Notes under the pieces: generated by a model | Seen by the model: only the letters and a program-made list of their open reading frames with translations | Told to the model about the DNA's origin: nothing | The model's database searches: none | Part shown: one piece after another, positions 16,762-27,724 of the stretch | Position numbering within the stretch: position 1 is the first letter of the stretch | Layout: each line of letters starts with the position of its first letter | Position numbers and translations under genes: made by a program | Assembly: GCA_016793065.1 (NCBI GenBank) | Contig: JAEULV010000097.1 | Location: 1 to 38,999 of the forward strand | From: Hyphomicrobiaceae bacterium | Lineage (GTDB): Bacteria; Pseudomonadota; Alphaproteobacteria; Rhizobiales; Ancalomicrobiaceae | Direction: 5' to 3' | DNA length: 38,999 nucleotides

Positions 16762-18552
16762 ATGCCGACCTACCGCGCCCCCGTCGAGGATACGCTTTAT
16801 CTGCTTCGTGATGTGCTCGGCTACGAGCGCTTCGGCAATCTGCCGGGCTTCGAGGATGCCGGCCTCGACACCGTCGAGGCCATCCTCTCCGAGGCCGGCA
16901 AGCTGTGCGAGGAAGTGCTGGCGCCGCTCAACCGGTCCGGCGATCAGGAAGGCTGCGTCCGCCATGCCGACGGCTCGGTGACGACGCCAAAGGGCTTCAA
17001 GGAGGCGTTCAGGGCCTTCACTGAAGGCGGCTGGCTCGGGCTTTCCGCCAATCCCGAATATGGCGGCCAGGGCCTGCCACATACGCTCGCCTGCGTCTGC
17101 AACGAGTTTTCGTCCGCCGCCAACATGGCGTTCTCGATGTATCCCGGCCTCACCGCCGGCGCCATTGCCGCGCTCAACGAGCACGGCTCGGCCGAACAGA
17201 AGGCGCTCTACCTGCCGCGGATGATCGAGGGCCGCTGGACCGGCACCATGAACCTGACCGAGCCCCATTGCGGCACCGATCTCGGCCTGCTGAAGACCAA
17301 GGCATCGCCGCAGCCCGATGGCTCCTACCGGATCACCGGCACCAAGATCTTCATCTCCGCCGGTGAGAACGATCTGGCCGAGAACATCGTCCATCTGGTG
17401 CTTGCCCGCATCGACGGCGCCCCCGAGGGCGTCAAGGGCATCTCGCTGTTCGTGGTCCCGAAGTTCATCGTCGACGCCGATGGCAACCCCGGCGCGCGCA
17501 ACGGCGTGGTCTGCGGCTCGATCGAGCACAAGATGGGCATTCACGCCAATTCCACCTGCGTGATGAACTATGACGGCGCCACCGGCTGGCTGGTCGGCGA
17601 GGCCAACAAGGGCCTCAAGGCGATGTTCGTGATGATGAACGAGGCCCGCCTCGGCGTCGCCATCCAGGGCCTCGCCCAGTCCGAGGTCGCCTACCAGAAC
17701 GCCGTCGCCTATGCCCGCGACCGGCTTCAGGGCCGCGCCCTCTCCGGCACCAAGGCGCCCGACAAGCCGGCCGATCCGATCATCGTCCACCCCGATGTCC
17801 GCCGCACGCTGCTGACCATCCGCTCGTTCAACGAGGCGGCAAGGGCGCTGGTGCTGTGGACGGCGCTGCAGGGCGACGTCTCGCACCGCTCCGCCGATGA
17901 GAAGACCCGCATTGCCGCCGACGACATGATGGGGCTGATGACGCCGGTGCTGAAGGGCGTGCTGACCGATCGCGGCTTCGACAACGCCGTCGCCGCCCAG
18001 CAGATGTTCGGCGGCCATGGCTACATCGCCGAATGGGGCATGGAACAGTTCGTCCGCGACGCCCGCATCGCCATGATCTACGAGGGCGCCAACGGCATCC
18101 AGGCGCTGGATCTCGTCGGGCGCAAGCTTTCCGCCAATGGCGGCCGGGCGGTGATGGCCTTCTTCAAGGAAGTCGGCGGCTTCCTCAAGGAAAACGCCGC
18201 CGATGCCGGGATGGCACCCTTCGTCGCGCCGTTGAAGCAGGCCTCCGACGACCTGCAGAAGGCGACCATGTGGTTCATGACCAACGCCATGGCCAAGCCC
18301 GACAATGCCGGCGCCGGCTCCACCGACTACATGCACTTGTTCGGCCTCGTCGCCCTCGGCTTCATGTGGGGCAAGATGGCCAAGGCCTCGCTTTCCGCGC
18401 TTGACGCCAATCCGGGCGACCACTTCCATTCGGCCAAGCTGATGACCGGACGCTTCTTCATGGAGCGCGTCCTTCCCGAAACCAGCCTCCGCCTCACCCG
18501 CATCGCCACCGGCGCCGACACCATGATGGCCATGCCGGCCGAGATGTTCTGA
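16762..18552 (+). CDS. Acyl-CoA dehydrogenase (about 600-residue type, FadE-like)
   Basis: A 596-residue FAD enzyme that introduces the first double bond in beta-oxidation. The N-terminal extension ([15 protein letters not shown]) marks the long-chain-type subgroup. The middle domain has '[19 protein letters not shown]' and '[14 protein letters not shown]'. The catalytic base is Glu441 in [15 protein letters not shown]-terminal domain of about 120 residues follows ([19 protein letters not shown]), typical of this subgroup. I chose the ATG at 16762 with GGGAG upstream; a GTG at 16741 adds seven residues not typical of the family. It leads an operon with the thiolase and FadB-type genes and is downstream of a strong palindrome. 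Confidence 0.93.
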   Translation: MPTYRAPVEDTLYLLRDVLGYERFGNLPGFEDAGLDTVEAILSEAGKLCEEVLAPLNRSGDQEGCVRHADGSVTTPKGFKEAFRAFTEGGWLGLSANPEYGGQGLPHTLACVCNEFSSAANMAFSMYPGLTAGAIAALNEHGSAEQKALYLPRMIEGRWTGTMNLTEPHCGTDLGLLKTKASPQPDGSYRITGTKIFISAGENDLAENIVHLVLARIDGAPEGVKGISLFVVPKFIVDADGNPGARNGVVCGSIEHKMGIHANSTCVMNYDGATGWLVGEANKGLKAMFVMMNEARLGVAIQGLAQSEVAYQNAVAYARDRLQGRALSGTKAPDKPADPIIVHPDVRRTLLTIRSFNEAARALVLWTALQGDVSHRSADEKTRIAADDMMGLMTPVLKGVLTDRGFDNAVAAQQMFGGHGYIAEWGMEQFVRDARIAMIYEGANGIQALDLVGRKLSANGGRAVMAFFKEVGGFLKENAADAGMAPFVAPLKQASDDLQKATMWFMTNAMAKPDNAGAGSTDYMHLFGLVALGFMWGKMAKASLSALDANPGDHFHSAKLMTGRFFMERVLPETSLRLTRIATGADTMMAMPAEMF

Positions 18553-18596
18553 CGACACCCGCCGCGCCCGACGCAAGTCCGGCGCGGACTGACTTT

Positions 18597-18900
18597 TCCC
18601 TTCTCCCCTCCGGGGAGAAGGTGCCCCGAAGGGGCGGATGAGGGGGCTAGCGCCGGCGCCGTGCCCCTCACCCGGCCTTCGGCCACCCTCTCCCCGGAGG
18701 GGAGAGGGGAGAGGTGGGCGTGGCGCCTGATTATGCCCCGTTTCCCCTCCCCTTTATGGGGAGGGTGGCGCCGAAGGCGCCGCGTGGGGTGGGTTGCGCG
18801 GGGAGGGGCCTTGAAGCCCTCGCTCCGTGCCGGCGACCCCCACCGCCTCGCTTCGCTCGGGACCTCCCCCATGAAGAGGCAGGGAGCCGGGGCAGCGGGC
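18597..18900. repeat. GC-rich intergenic palindromic repeat elements
   Basis: The 408-base gap between acyl-CoA dehydrogenase and thiolase is filled with short G/C-rich palindromes. The first is CTTCTCCCC-TCC-GGGGAGAAG (18600-18620), followed by GCCCC-GAA-GGGGC. A third (around 18670-18715) contains GGCCTTCGGCC and CTCTCCCCGGAGGGGAGAG. Another copy-like block at 18739-18790 has CCCCTCCCC...GGGGAGGG and GGCGCCGAAGGCGCC. This looks like dispersed alphaproteobacterial repeat DNA inserted in an operon. No ORF here is credible. Confidence 0.7.
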
Positions 18901-18960
18901 GGGGGCGGAATGACGAGGACAGCGGCAAGAACGAGAATGATCGCAGGAGATTGATCGAAA

Positions 18961-20169
<1,209 letters not shown>

Positions 20170-20179
20170 GGGACAAGCC

Positions 20180-22393
20180 ATGACCTACCAGAACTTCACC
20201 CTCGACATCGACGCCGACGGCATCGCGCTGGTCACCTGGGACATGCCGGGCAAGTCGATGAACGTCATTTCGATCGAGGCAATGGCCGAGATCGCCGCGA
20301 TCGTCGAGCGCGTCGCCGCCAACCCCGCGATCAAGGGCGCGGTCATCGCCTCCGCCAAGGACACGTTCTCCGGCGGCGCCGACCTGAAGATGCTCGAGGG
20401 CCTGCTGCGCGAGTTCCACGTCAGCCGCCGCGCCGATCCGGAAGCCGCCGCCCTGCGGCTGTTCGAGGAAAGCCGCAAGCTGTCGCTGATCTATCGCCGG
20501 CTGGAAACCTGCGGCAAGCCGTTCGTCGCCGCCATTCACGGCACCTGCCTCGGCGGCGCGCTGGAACTGTCGCTCGCCTGCCACGGCCGAGTTATGGCCG
20601 ATGACGACAAGACCAAGATCGGCCTGCCCGAGGTCAAGGTCGGCATTTTCCCCGGCGCCGGCGGCACCCAGCGGGTGATGCGGCTGACCGACCCGCAGTC
20701 GGGGCTGATGATGCTGTTGCAGGGCCAGGAGCTGAAGGCCGCCAAGGCCAAGGCGATGGGCCTCGTCCATGTGACCGCGCCGCGCGCCGAGATCGTCGAG
20801 ACGGCGCGGAAGCTGCTGCGCGACGGGCAGGTCCCGGCCAAGCAGCCATGGGACCGCCCCGACTTCAAGCAGCCGGGCGGCAAGATCTACTCCCCCGCCG
20901 GCATGCAGTTCTGGCCGGCGGCGAACGCCATCTATCGCCGGGAAACCGCCGACAATTACCCCGGCGCCCGCGCCATCATGATGGCCTGTTACGAAGGCCT
21001 GCAGATGCCGATGGACATCGCCCTCAGGATCGAGAGCCGCTATTTCGCCCATGTGATGCAGACGCCGGAAGCGGCCTGCATGATCCGCTCGCTGTTCGTG
21101 TCGATGCAGGACCTGAACAAGGGCGCCCGTCGCCCCGCCGGCCCGGCGCCGTCGAGCCTGAAGCGCATCGGCGTCATCGGCGCCGGCTTCATGGGAGCGG
21201 GCATCGCCAATGTCTCGGCCAAGGCCGGGATCGAGGTGGTGCTGATCGACCGCGATCAGGAAGCCGCCGACAAGGGGCTGGCCCATATCGCCAGGCAGGC
21301 CGACGACGCCATCGCCAAGGGCCGGATGAAGCCGGCCGACAAGGACGCGCTGCTCGCCCGCGTCACCGCCTCCGCCGACTATGGCAAGCTCGCCGACGTC
21401 GACCTGGTGGTCGAGGCGGTGTTCGAGGATCGGGCGATCAAGAAGGCGGTGACCGAGGCGGTGGAAGCGGTGATCCCGCCCGGCTGCATCTTCGCCTCCA
21501 ACACCTCGACGCTGCCGATCACCTCGCTGGCGGCGAATTCGGCCCGTCCCGACCAGTTCATCGGCATTCACTTCTTCTCGCCGGTCGAGAAGATGATGCT
21601 GGTCGAGATCATCATGGGCGAAAAGACCGGCGAGGAAGCGCTTGCCCGCGCCATGGACTTCGTCAAGCTGATCCGCAAGACGCCGATCGTCGTCAACGAC
21701 GCCCGCGGCTTCTTCGCCAATCGCTGCGTGCTGGCCTATGTCCGCGAGGGCTTCCTGATGCTCGACGAGGGCATCTCCGCCACCATGGTCGAGCGCTGCG
21801 CCGCCATGGCCGGCATGCCGGTCGGGCCGCTGTCGCTGTCGGACGAGGTCGGGCTCGACCTGTCCTGGAAGATCCTGCAGGCGACCAAGAAGGATCTCGG
21901 CGACGGCGCCGTCGACCCGGCGCAGGAGCGGATCCTCTCGGCGCTGGTGGTCGAGCGCGGCCGGCAGGGACGCAAGAACGCCCAGGGCTTCTATGACTAT
22001 CCCGCCGCCAAGGGCGCGAAGAAGCAGCTGTGGCCGGGGCTTGTCGATATCCTCGGCGCGCCGAGGCCGGCGGAGGCCTTCGACATCGGCGAACTGAAGC
22101 AGCGCTTCCTCGTGGCGCAGGCGCTGGAAGCGGCCCGCACCGTCGAGGAAGGCGTCGTCACCGATCCGCGCGAGGCCGATGTCGGCTCCATCCTCGGCTT
22201 CGGCTTTGCCCCCTATACCGGCGGCACCCTCAGCTATATCGACGCGATGGGCGCCCGCGCCTTCGTCGCGCTGTGCGACAAGCTCGCGGCCAAGTACGGC
22301 CCGCGCTTTGCCCCGACCGCGTTGCTGAAGGAAATGGCCGACAAGCGCGAAACCTTCTACGGCCGCTTCGCGCCCACCGCCAGGGCGGCGTGA
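20180..22393 (+). CDS. fadJ: FadB/FadJ-type multifunctional enoyl-CoA hydratase / 3-hydroxyacyl-CoA dehydrogenase
   Basis: A 737-residue two-enzyme protein of beta-oxidation. The N-terminal crotonase domain (about 5-290) has the oxyanion motif [10 protein letters not shown] and both catalytic glutamates, in [15 protein letters not shown] and [15 protein letters not shown]. The NAD-binding domain opens with [15 protein letters not shown] (near residue 330), and HFFSPVEKM supplies the dehydrogenase His. The C-terminal dehydrogenase domains follow ([28 protein letters not shown]). The thiolase partner is encoded directly upstream. FadB and FadJ cannot be told apart firmly here, so the symbol is tentative. 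Confidence 0.94.
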   Translation: MTYQNFTLDIDADGIALVTWDMPGKSMNVISIEAMAEIAAIVERVAANPAIKGAVIASAKDTFSGGADLKMLEGLLREFHVSRRADPEAAALRLFEESRKLSLIYRRLETCGKPFVAAIHGTCLGGALELSLACHGRVMADDDKTKIGLPEVKVGIFPGAGGTQRVMRLTDPQSGLMMLLQGQELKAAKAKAMGLVHVTAPRAEIVETARKLLRDGQVPAKQPWDRPDFKQPGGKIYSPAGMQFWPAANAIYRRETADNYPGARAIMMACYEGLQMPMDIALRIESRYFAHVMQTPEAACMIRSLFVSMQDLNKGARRPAGPAPSSLKRIGVIGAGFMGAGIANVSAKAGIEVVLIDRDQEAADKGLAHIARQADDAIAKGRMKPADKDALLARVTASADYGKLADVDLVVEAVFEDRAIKKAVTEAVEAVIPPGCIFASNTSTLPITSLAANSARPDQFIGIHFFSPVEKMMLVEIIMGEKTGEEALARAMDFVKLIRKTPIVVNDARGFFANRCVLAYVREGFLMLDEGISATMVERCAAMAGMPVGPLSLSDEVGLDLSWKILQATKKDLGDGAVDPAQERILSALVVERGRQGRKNAQGFYDYPAAKGAKKQLWPGLVDILGAPRPAEAFDIGELKQRFLVAQALEAARTVEEGVVTDPREADVGSILGFGFAPYTGGTLSYIDAMGARAFVALCDKLAAKYGPRFAPTALLKEMADKRETFYGRFAPTARAA

Positions 22394-22399
22394 GCCTTC

Positions 22400-22433
22400 T
22401 CCGGGCGGGGCGCGCCTTGCCGCTCCGCCCGGA
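22400..22433 (+). terminator. Hairpin after the fad operon
   Basis: TCCGGGCGG pairs with CCGCCCGGA across a 16-base middle. It begins 7 bases past the FadB-type stop. There is no T-run, so termination strength is uncertain. Confidence 0.5.
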
Positions 22434-22616
22434 CCATCGCCTTGATGCATGACCGGGCGGCCGCCGGCGTGCCGTCCCGCCGCCTCCCGCCTTCCTTGAA
22501 ATCGAGGCCGAATGCCGCGCCCGGCATCACCCGGCGACGCCTTGCGCCGCGCGCGAACCGGGCGCGCAAACGGCAACGGGCGCGCCGTCGCCGGCACGCC
22601 CGTCGTTCAAGCCTGG

Positions 22617-22643
22617 TCCCGGTCGCGTCGGACGCGACCGGGA
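22617..22643 (-). terminator. Near-perfect hairpin after the Bax-inhibitor gene
   Basis: TCCCGGTCGCGTC and GACGCGACCGGGA flank a single G, giving a 27-base dyad 15 bases past the 22659 stop. No T-run follows on either strand. It may act as a convergent-transcription barrier or mRNA 3' stabiliser. Confidence 0.55.
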
Positions 22644-22658
22644 TTCCCCGTCAGGGGA

Positions 22659-23459
22659 TCAATTCTCGCGCTGGCCGAGCAGCGACAGCAGCATCTGGAA
22701 CAGGTTGATGAAGTTCAGATACAGGCTGAGCGCGCCCATGATGGCGGCCTTGGACTGGGTCCCGGCGTCGGTGCCGGCATAGCCGTAGATGTACTCGTCC
22801 TTCAGGCGCTGGGTGTCGTAGGCGATGAGGCCGGAGAACACCAGCACGCCGATCACCGAGATCGCGAACTGCAGCGCCGAGGAGCCGACGAACAGGTTGA
22901 CGAGCGAGGCGACGACGATGCCGATCAGACCCATCATCAGGAAGCTGCCCATGCCCGAGAGCGACTTCTTGGTGGTGTAGCCGATGAGGCTAAGCCCGCC
23001 GAAGGCGATCGCGGTGATGAAGAACACCTGGGTGATCGAGGTCTTCACGTAGATGAGGAAGATCGACGACATGCTGACGCCCATGATGGCGCAGAACGCC
23101 CAGAACAGCAGCTGGGTCATCGCCGGCGACAGCCGGTTGATGCCGAAGCTCAGCACCATGATGAAGGCGAGCGGCGCCAGCATCAGCACCCACTTCAGCG
23201 GCGAGGCGAACACCGCATAGCCGAACGACGTCAGCGCCAGGCCGGACGAGCGCACGGTCACGACCGCGTCGGGCGCGCCGACCGTGGTGGTGGCCAGCGA
23301 ATACACGAGCAGGGCGAAGACGCCGGTGATGGCGACACCCAGACCCATGTAGTTGTAAATCTTCAGCATGTAGCTGCGCAGACCCTGGTCGAGCGCCTGG
23401 GCGTCCACGCCGGCAGCCGACGATCCGAACCGCGCATAGGGGTTCTGGTAGTTCGACAT
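22659..23459 (-). CDS. Bax inhibitor-1 / YccA family membrane protein
   Basis: A 266-residue inner-membrane protein with about seven hydrophobic helices after a cytosolic N-terminus. The family pattern appears in 'YMLKIYNYMGLGVAITGVFAL', 'FWAFCAIMGVSMSSIFLIY' and the C-terminal 'FSGLIAYDTQRLKDEYIYGY' with its conserved acidic residue. Family members are thought to affect calcium or proton leak and membrane-protein quality control (YccA with FtsH); the role here is not defined. I chose the ATG at 23459 (MSNYQNPYARF) with AGGAG upstream. A start at 23540 would add 27 residues lacking family similarity. Confidence 0.92.
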   Translation of the reverse strand: MSNYQNPYARFGSSAAGVDAQALDQGLRSYMLKIYNYMGLGVAITGVFALLVYSLATTTVGAPDAVVTVRSSGLALTSFGYAVFASPLKWVLMLAPLAFIMVLSFGINRLSPAMTQLLFWAFCAIMGVSMSSIFLIYVKTSITQVFFITAIAFGGLSLIGYTTKKSLSGMGSFLMMGLIGIVVASLVNLFVGSSALQFAISVIGVLVFSGLIAYDTQRLKDEYIYGYAGTDAGTQSKAAIMGALSLYLNFINLFQMLLSLLGQREN

Positions 23460-23604
23460 CGAGTGCATCTCCTGCATTTGCTTCGACCGCTCCGCGCGGT
23501 CACAGTGAGGGAATATGGGGGAGCCTTGCGTCACTATCAAGGCAGATGCGCCGAAAATCGGTTTGATCGCGGGCGTTCACCCGGATGGGTTAATGCCCGC
23601 GCCG

Positions 23605-26205
23605 CTACAGCGCCCGCAGCATCGGCGCCGACTTTCGCGACAGGATCGACCAGGTGCCGATCAGCCCGAAGCCGAGGGTGGCGACCAGCGCCGCCAGCGT
23701 CGCCCCCAGCGCCACGCTGGCCAGCATGACGAAGTCGAAGCCCATCAACCCGCTGACGATGCCCCACGCCGCCGCCGTGCCGGCAGCGAGCGCGAACACC
23801 GCCGTTGCCAGCCCGAGCATCGCATATTCGAGCCCGTAGGCGTACAGCACCCGCCGCCGGGTGGCGCCGAGCGTCTTCAGCAGCACCGCCTCGTAGACTC
23901 GATGCCGCTGGCCGGCGGCAAGCGCCCCCGCCAGCACCAGGATCGACGCCACCAGCGCGATCGACGCCGCCGCCCGGATGCCGAGCCCGATCTGGCCGAC
24001 GAGGTCGTTCATCGCCTTCAGCGCGTCCTTGACCCGGATCGCCGTCACCGTTGGGAACGAGGCGGTGATCTTGCGCAGCAACTCCACTTCCTGCTCGGCC
24101 GTGCCGCCCCCCGGCCAGGCGACGGTCGCCAGGCTGGTGATCGGTGCGCCGCGAAAGGTGTTGGGCGAGAACACCATGAAGAAATTGATGCCGAGCGATT
24201 CCCACTGCACCTTGCGGAAGTTCGCCACCTTGGCCTCGAATTCGCGTCCGAGCACGTTGACCTTGATCGCGTCGCCGATCGCCAGCCCCAGCTGCTTGCC
24301 GACATCGATGTCGAACGACACCAGCGCCGGCCCGGCATGGTCCGGCGCCCACCATTCGCCCTCGGCGACGCGCGAATTGCGCGGCACCGTCGGCGAATAG
24401 GTGATGCCGCGATCGCCCTGCAGCATGAACCGGGCATCGGCGGCAATCCGCACCTTGTCGGCCCGCTCGCCCTTCACCTCGACGATGCGCCCGCGCATCA
24501 TCGGCACCTGCTCGATGCTGGCGCCGGCCGCCTCGCGCGTCAGGAAGGCGTCGAACTCCGCCATCTGCCGGCCGGGCACGTCGAGAAAGAAGAAGCTCGG
24601 CGCCTGCTCCGGCAATTGCGCGCCGAGTTGGCGCCGCAGGTTGCCGTCGACCAGCGCCAGCGCGACGAGCAATGCCAGCCCGAGCCCGAGCGACAGCACC
24701 ACCGACGGCGTCAGCGCCCCCGGCCGATGGATATTGGCGATCGCCAGCCGCCATTCGGTCGAACGCACCCTCGGCGCGCGTCGCGCCAGCGCCATGATGC
24801 CGGCCGCCACCGCGCGCAAGAGCACGAAGGCGGCGATGGTGGCGCCGACATAGACCAGCGCCAGCCGCCGGTCGAACGCCAGCCCGACCGCGAGCCCGAT
24901 CAGCGTCAGCGCCGTCGCCGCGAGCGCGATCAGATAGCGCCGGCGCGGCCACGACCGCGTCCCGGCGACGAGATCGCGAAACAGCGCCGTCGGCTGCACG
25001 TCATGCGCCCGTCCCAGCGGCCACAGCGCGAAGGCGAGCGCCGTCAGCAGCCCGTAGACGGCGGCGAGCGCCAGTTCGGCCGGATAGATCGCCGCGTGGG
25101 CGCGGATCGGCAGGACGTCGCCAAGCGCCGCCCCGGCGGCGAACGGGATCGCCGCGCCGAGGGCAAGGCCGATGCCGATGCCGATCGCCGCGATCAGCCC
25201 GATCTGGATCAGATAGACCCGCACGATCAGCCCGCCGCTGGCGCCGAGGCATTTCAGCGTGGCGATCACGTCGCGCTTGCCGTCGAGAAACGCCCCGACC
25301 GCGTTGGCAACACCGACGCCGCCGACGATCAGCGCGGTGAGGCCGACCAGCGTCAGGAACTGGGTGAAGCGCTCGATCTGCCGCGACAGGCCCGGCGCCG
25401 CGTTGGTGCGGGCGCGGATCTCCCAGCCGGCGAGCGGGAACTTCGCCTCCGCCTCGCGCCGCGTCGCGCGGATCTGCCGTTCCGACGGATCGGCGAGCCG
25501 CGCCAGGTAGATGAACCGCATCAGCGACCCCGGCACGATCAGCCCGGACGCATCGACCGCCGCCTGCGACACCATCACCCGCGGCCCGAAATTGATGCCG
25601 CCGCCGACCCGGTCCGGCTCGCGCACGATCACGTCGGCGATGGTCAGCCGCGCCGTGCCGACGCTGATCGTGTCGCCCACCTTGACGCCCAGCCGCGCCG
25701 TCAGCGTGTCCTCGATCAGCGCGCCGAAACTGCCGTCCGGGCGCGGGCCGATGAGCGCATGCGGCTCGGCGCCGGAGCGGGTGACGAGCTTGCCGTAAAG
25801 CGGATAGGCCGCGTCGATGCCCTTCAATTCGACCAGCGTCTGGTCGGGCGATCCGGGCTTGCGCGCCATCACCCGCAGGTTCGAGGTGGTGGTCACCGTC
25901 CCGAGCGTGTCGATGAAGGCTTTCTCGTCCGCCGTTGCCTCGCGCTGGATCAGCTGGAAGGCAATGTCGCCGCCGAGGATCGATTGCCCCTCCTCGGCGA
26001 TCGACGAGGTGATCGCCCGCGACACCGAATTGACCCCGGCGATCGCCATCACCCCGAGGGCGATGCAGGCGATGAACACGTAAAACCCCGCCAGCCCGCC
26101 GCGCAATTCGCGCAAGGCAAAGCGCCAGGCGATCGGCAGCGGCGCCGGGCGGGGCTGCCGGCCGGCGGCCGGCGCGGTGGAGGCGGTCATCGGGGCCTCG
26201 CTCAT
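23605..26205 (-). CDS. ybbP: ABC transporter permease, YbbP/FtsX-like
   Basis: An 866-residue permease with a MacB-type periplasmic domain and duplicated FtsX domains. The first membrane helix is FYVFIACIALGVMAIAGVNSV (about 41-61). The first FtsX domain lies near 270-400, a second periplasmic part near 520-730, and the last FtsX domain closes the protein (about 740-860). Starts with 'IAWRFALRELRGGLAGFYVF', characteristic of YbbP relatives. Its start overlaps the ATPase stop by four bases (ATGA), so the two are coupled. Such transporters probably act mechanically on envelope substrates rather than import solutes; the substrate is not known. Confidence 0.9.
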   Translation of the reverse strand: MSEAPMTASTAPAAGRQPRPAPLPIAWRFALRELRGGLAGFYVFIACIALGVMAIAGVNSVSRAITSSIAEEGQSILGGDIAFQLIQREATADEKAFIDTLGTVTTTSNLRVMARKPGSPDQTLVELKGIDAAYPLYGKLVTRSGAEPHALIGPRPDGSFGALIEDTLTARLGVKVGDTISVGTARLTIADVIVREPDRVGGGINFGPRVMVSQAAVDASGLIVPGSLMRFIYLARLADPSERQIRATRREAEAKFPLAGWEIRARTNAAPGLSRQIERFTQFLTLVGLTALIVGGVGVANAVGAFLDGKRDVIATLKCLGASGGLIVRVYLIQIGLIAAIGIGIGLALGAAIPFAAGAALGDVLPIRAHAAIYPAELALAAVYGLLTALAFALWPLGRAHDVQPTALFRDLVAGTRSWPRRRYLIALAATALTLIGLAVGLAFDRRLALVYVGATIAAFVLLRAVAAGIMALARRAPRVRSTEWRLAIANIHRPGALTPSVVLSLGLGLALLVALALVDGNLRRQLGAQLPEQAPSFFFLDVPGRQMAEFDAFLTREAAGASIEQVPMMRGRIVEVKGERADKVRIAADARFMLQGDRGITYSPTVPRNSRVAEGEWWAPDHAGPALVSFDIDVGKQLGLAIGDAIKVNVLGREFEAKVANFRKVQWESLGINFFMVFSPNTFRGAPITSLATVAWPGGGTAEQEVELLRKITASFPTVTAIRVKDALKAMNDLVGQIGLGIRAAASIALVASILVLAGALAAGQRHRVYEAVLLKTLGATRRRVLYAYGLEYAMLGLATAVFALAAGTAAAWGIVSGLMGFDFVMLASVALGATLAALVATLGFGLIGTWSILSRKSAPMLRAL

Positions 26206-26906
26206 GCGACCTGCTCGCGGTCGCCGGCGACCGGCTCGATCTCCACCCGGCCGGAGCGCACATGCGCCACCCGGTCGCAGCGCGCCGCCAGATCGGCGTC
26301 ATGGGTGACCAGCACGAACGTCGCGCCGCGCTCGCGCTGCTTGGAAAACAGCAGTTCGGCGATGGTCTCGCCGGTGGCGGCGTCGAGATTGCCGGTCGGC
26401 TCGTCGGCGATCAGGATCGCCGGCCGCGGCGCCAGCGCCCGCGCGATCGCCACCCGCTGCTGCTCGCCGCCCGACATCTGCGTCGGATAGTGCGACAGCC
26501 GCTCGCCGAGCCCCACCGCCCGCAACTCCGCCTCGGCCCGGGCGAAGGCATCGCGCTCGCCCGCCAGTTCCAGCGGCACCGCGACGTTTTCCAGCGCCGT
26601 CATGTTGGGGATCAGGTGAAACGACTGGAAGATGATGCCGACATTACGGCCGCGAAACAGCGCCAGTTCGTCCTCGCCCAGCCGGGTCAGATCCTCGCCG
26701 GCGACGAGGACCTTGCCCTTGTCGACCCGCTCCAGCCCGGCCATCACCATCAACAGCGTCGACTTGCCCGATCCGGACGGGCCGACGATGCCGATCGACA
26801 GGCCGGCCTCGACAGTCAGGTCGGCGCCGCGCAGGATATGGACGCGGGCCGCGCCTTCGCCCAGACTGAGGTGAATGCCGGAAAGGTCGATGATCGATGC
26901 CGCCAC
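26202..26906 (-). CDS. ybbA: ABC transporter ATPase, YbbA/LolD-like
   Basis: A 234-residue ATPase of the MacB/LolD group. Walker A is GPSGSGKST, the signature is MSGGEQQRVAIARAL, Walker B is AILIADEPTGNLD and the H-loop is LVTHD. I chose the GTG at 26906 because AAGAGGA lies 8 bases before it and the product then begins at the domain. An ATG at 26969 would add 21 basic residues (RGARRPGGRKR). It drives the permease encoded next, and together with the divergent tesA it keeps the order known from E. coli (tesA divergent from ybbA-ybbP). Confidence 0.9.
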   Translation of the reverse strand: MAASIIDLSGIHLSLGEGAARVHILRGADLTVEAGLSIGIVGPSGSGKSTLLMVMAGLERVDKGKVLVAGEDLTRLGEDELALFRGRNVGIIFQSFHLIPNMTALENVAVPLELAGERDAFARAEAELRAVGLGERLSHYPTQMSGGEQQRVAIARALAPRPAILIADEPTGNLDAATGETIAELLFSKQRERGATFVLVTHDADLAARCDRVAHVRSGRVEIEPVAGDREQVA

Positions 26907-26974
26907 GCTCAGGTTCCTCTTGCGACCGCCGGGGCGCCTGGCGCCGCGTTGCGATACCGTCAATTTCATCCCAT

Positions 26975-27685
26975 ATGGGAGTTAATTCGCCCGCTTCCAG
27001 TCATTCCAGATCGGACACAGCCTTGCATATTCGTTGGAGCCTCGCGGTACTGCTCGCCGTCTGCCTGTCGATCGTGTCGCTGGCGTCCGCTGAGGCCCAG
27101 GACAAGCAACAGGACAAGCCGTTGAAGATCATCGCCCTCGGCGACAGCCTCACCGCCGGCTACGGCGTCGGCCCTGGCGAGGCCCTGCCCGACCGGCTCG
27201 AGGCGGCGCTGAAGGCAAGGGGCCTTGCCGTCCGCATCGTCAATGCCGGCGTCTCCGGCGAAACCGCCCAGGATGGCCTTGCCCGCCTCGACTGGTCGCT
27301 GGACGGCGACGTCGATGCCGCCATCGTCTGCTTCGGCGGCAACGACTTTCTGCGCGGCCTGCCGCCGGCGACGACCCGCGCCGCCATCGACGGCCTCGTC
27401 GGCGGCATCCGCGCCCGCGGCCTGCCGGTGCTGCTCGTCGGCATGCGCGCTCCGGCCAACATGGGCGCCGACTACATCGCCGCCTTCGACCCGATCTTTC
27501 CCGAAACCGCCGCCCGCCACGGCGCGCTGTTCTATCCGTTCCTGCTGGATGGCGTCGCCCTCGACGCCAGTCTTAACCAGCGCGACGGCCTGCATCCCAA
27601 TCCGCGCGGCGTCGACATCATCGTCGGCCGCATCCTGCCCATGGTGGAAGCGCTGGTCGCCGCCGCCCGGTCGCGGCGCGGCTGA
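26975..27685 (+). CDS. tesA: Secreted SGNH-hydrolase arylesterase / lysophospholipase (TesA-like)
   Basis: A 236-residue esterase with a signal peptide (VLLAVCLSIVSLASAEAQ) and a mature SGNH domain. Block I is GDSLTAGYG with the nucleophile Ser, block II has the Gly in NAGVSGET, block III is GGND, and block V is DGLHPN with the catalytic Asp/His. TesA-type enzymes hydrolyse thioesters, lysophospholipids and aryl esters in the periplasm. The ATG at 26975 is used, but a TTG at 27023 gives a more compact signal peptide. It lies divergent to the ABC pair at a distance of 68 bases. Confidence 0.92.
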   Translation: MGVNSPASSHSRSDTALHIRWSLAVLLAVCLSIVSLASAEAQDKQQDKPLKIIALGDSLTAGYGVGPGEALPDRLEAALKARGLAVRIVNAGVSGETAQDGLARLDWSLDGDVDAAIVCFGGNDFLRGLPPATTRAAIDGLVGGIRARGLPVLLVGMRAPANMGADYIAAFDPIFPETAARHGALFYPFLLDGVALDASLNQRDGLHPNPRGVDIIVGRILPMVEALVAAARSRRG

Positions 27686-27724
27686 TCCTCGCGCCGGGCT
27701 TTCGCTCAACGACAAGGGATTCGC

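Noticed and set aside
18597..18900. Palindromic block considered as a structured RNA or CRISPR
   Set aside because: Copies are irregular, very GC-rich and lack spacers or a recognisable RNA architecture.
23515..26490. Plus-strand frame of nearly 1000 codons opposite the ABC permease
   Set aside because: Shadow frame; highly basic, Asp/Arg-rich product without membrane segments.
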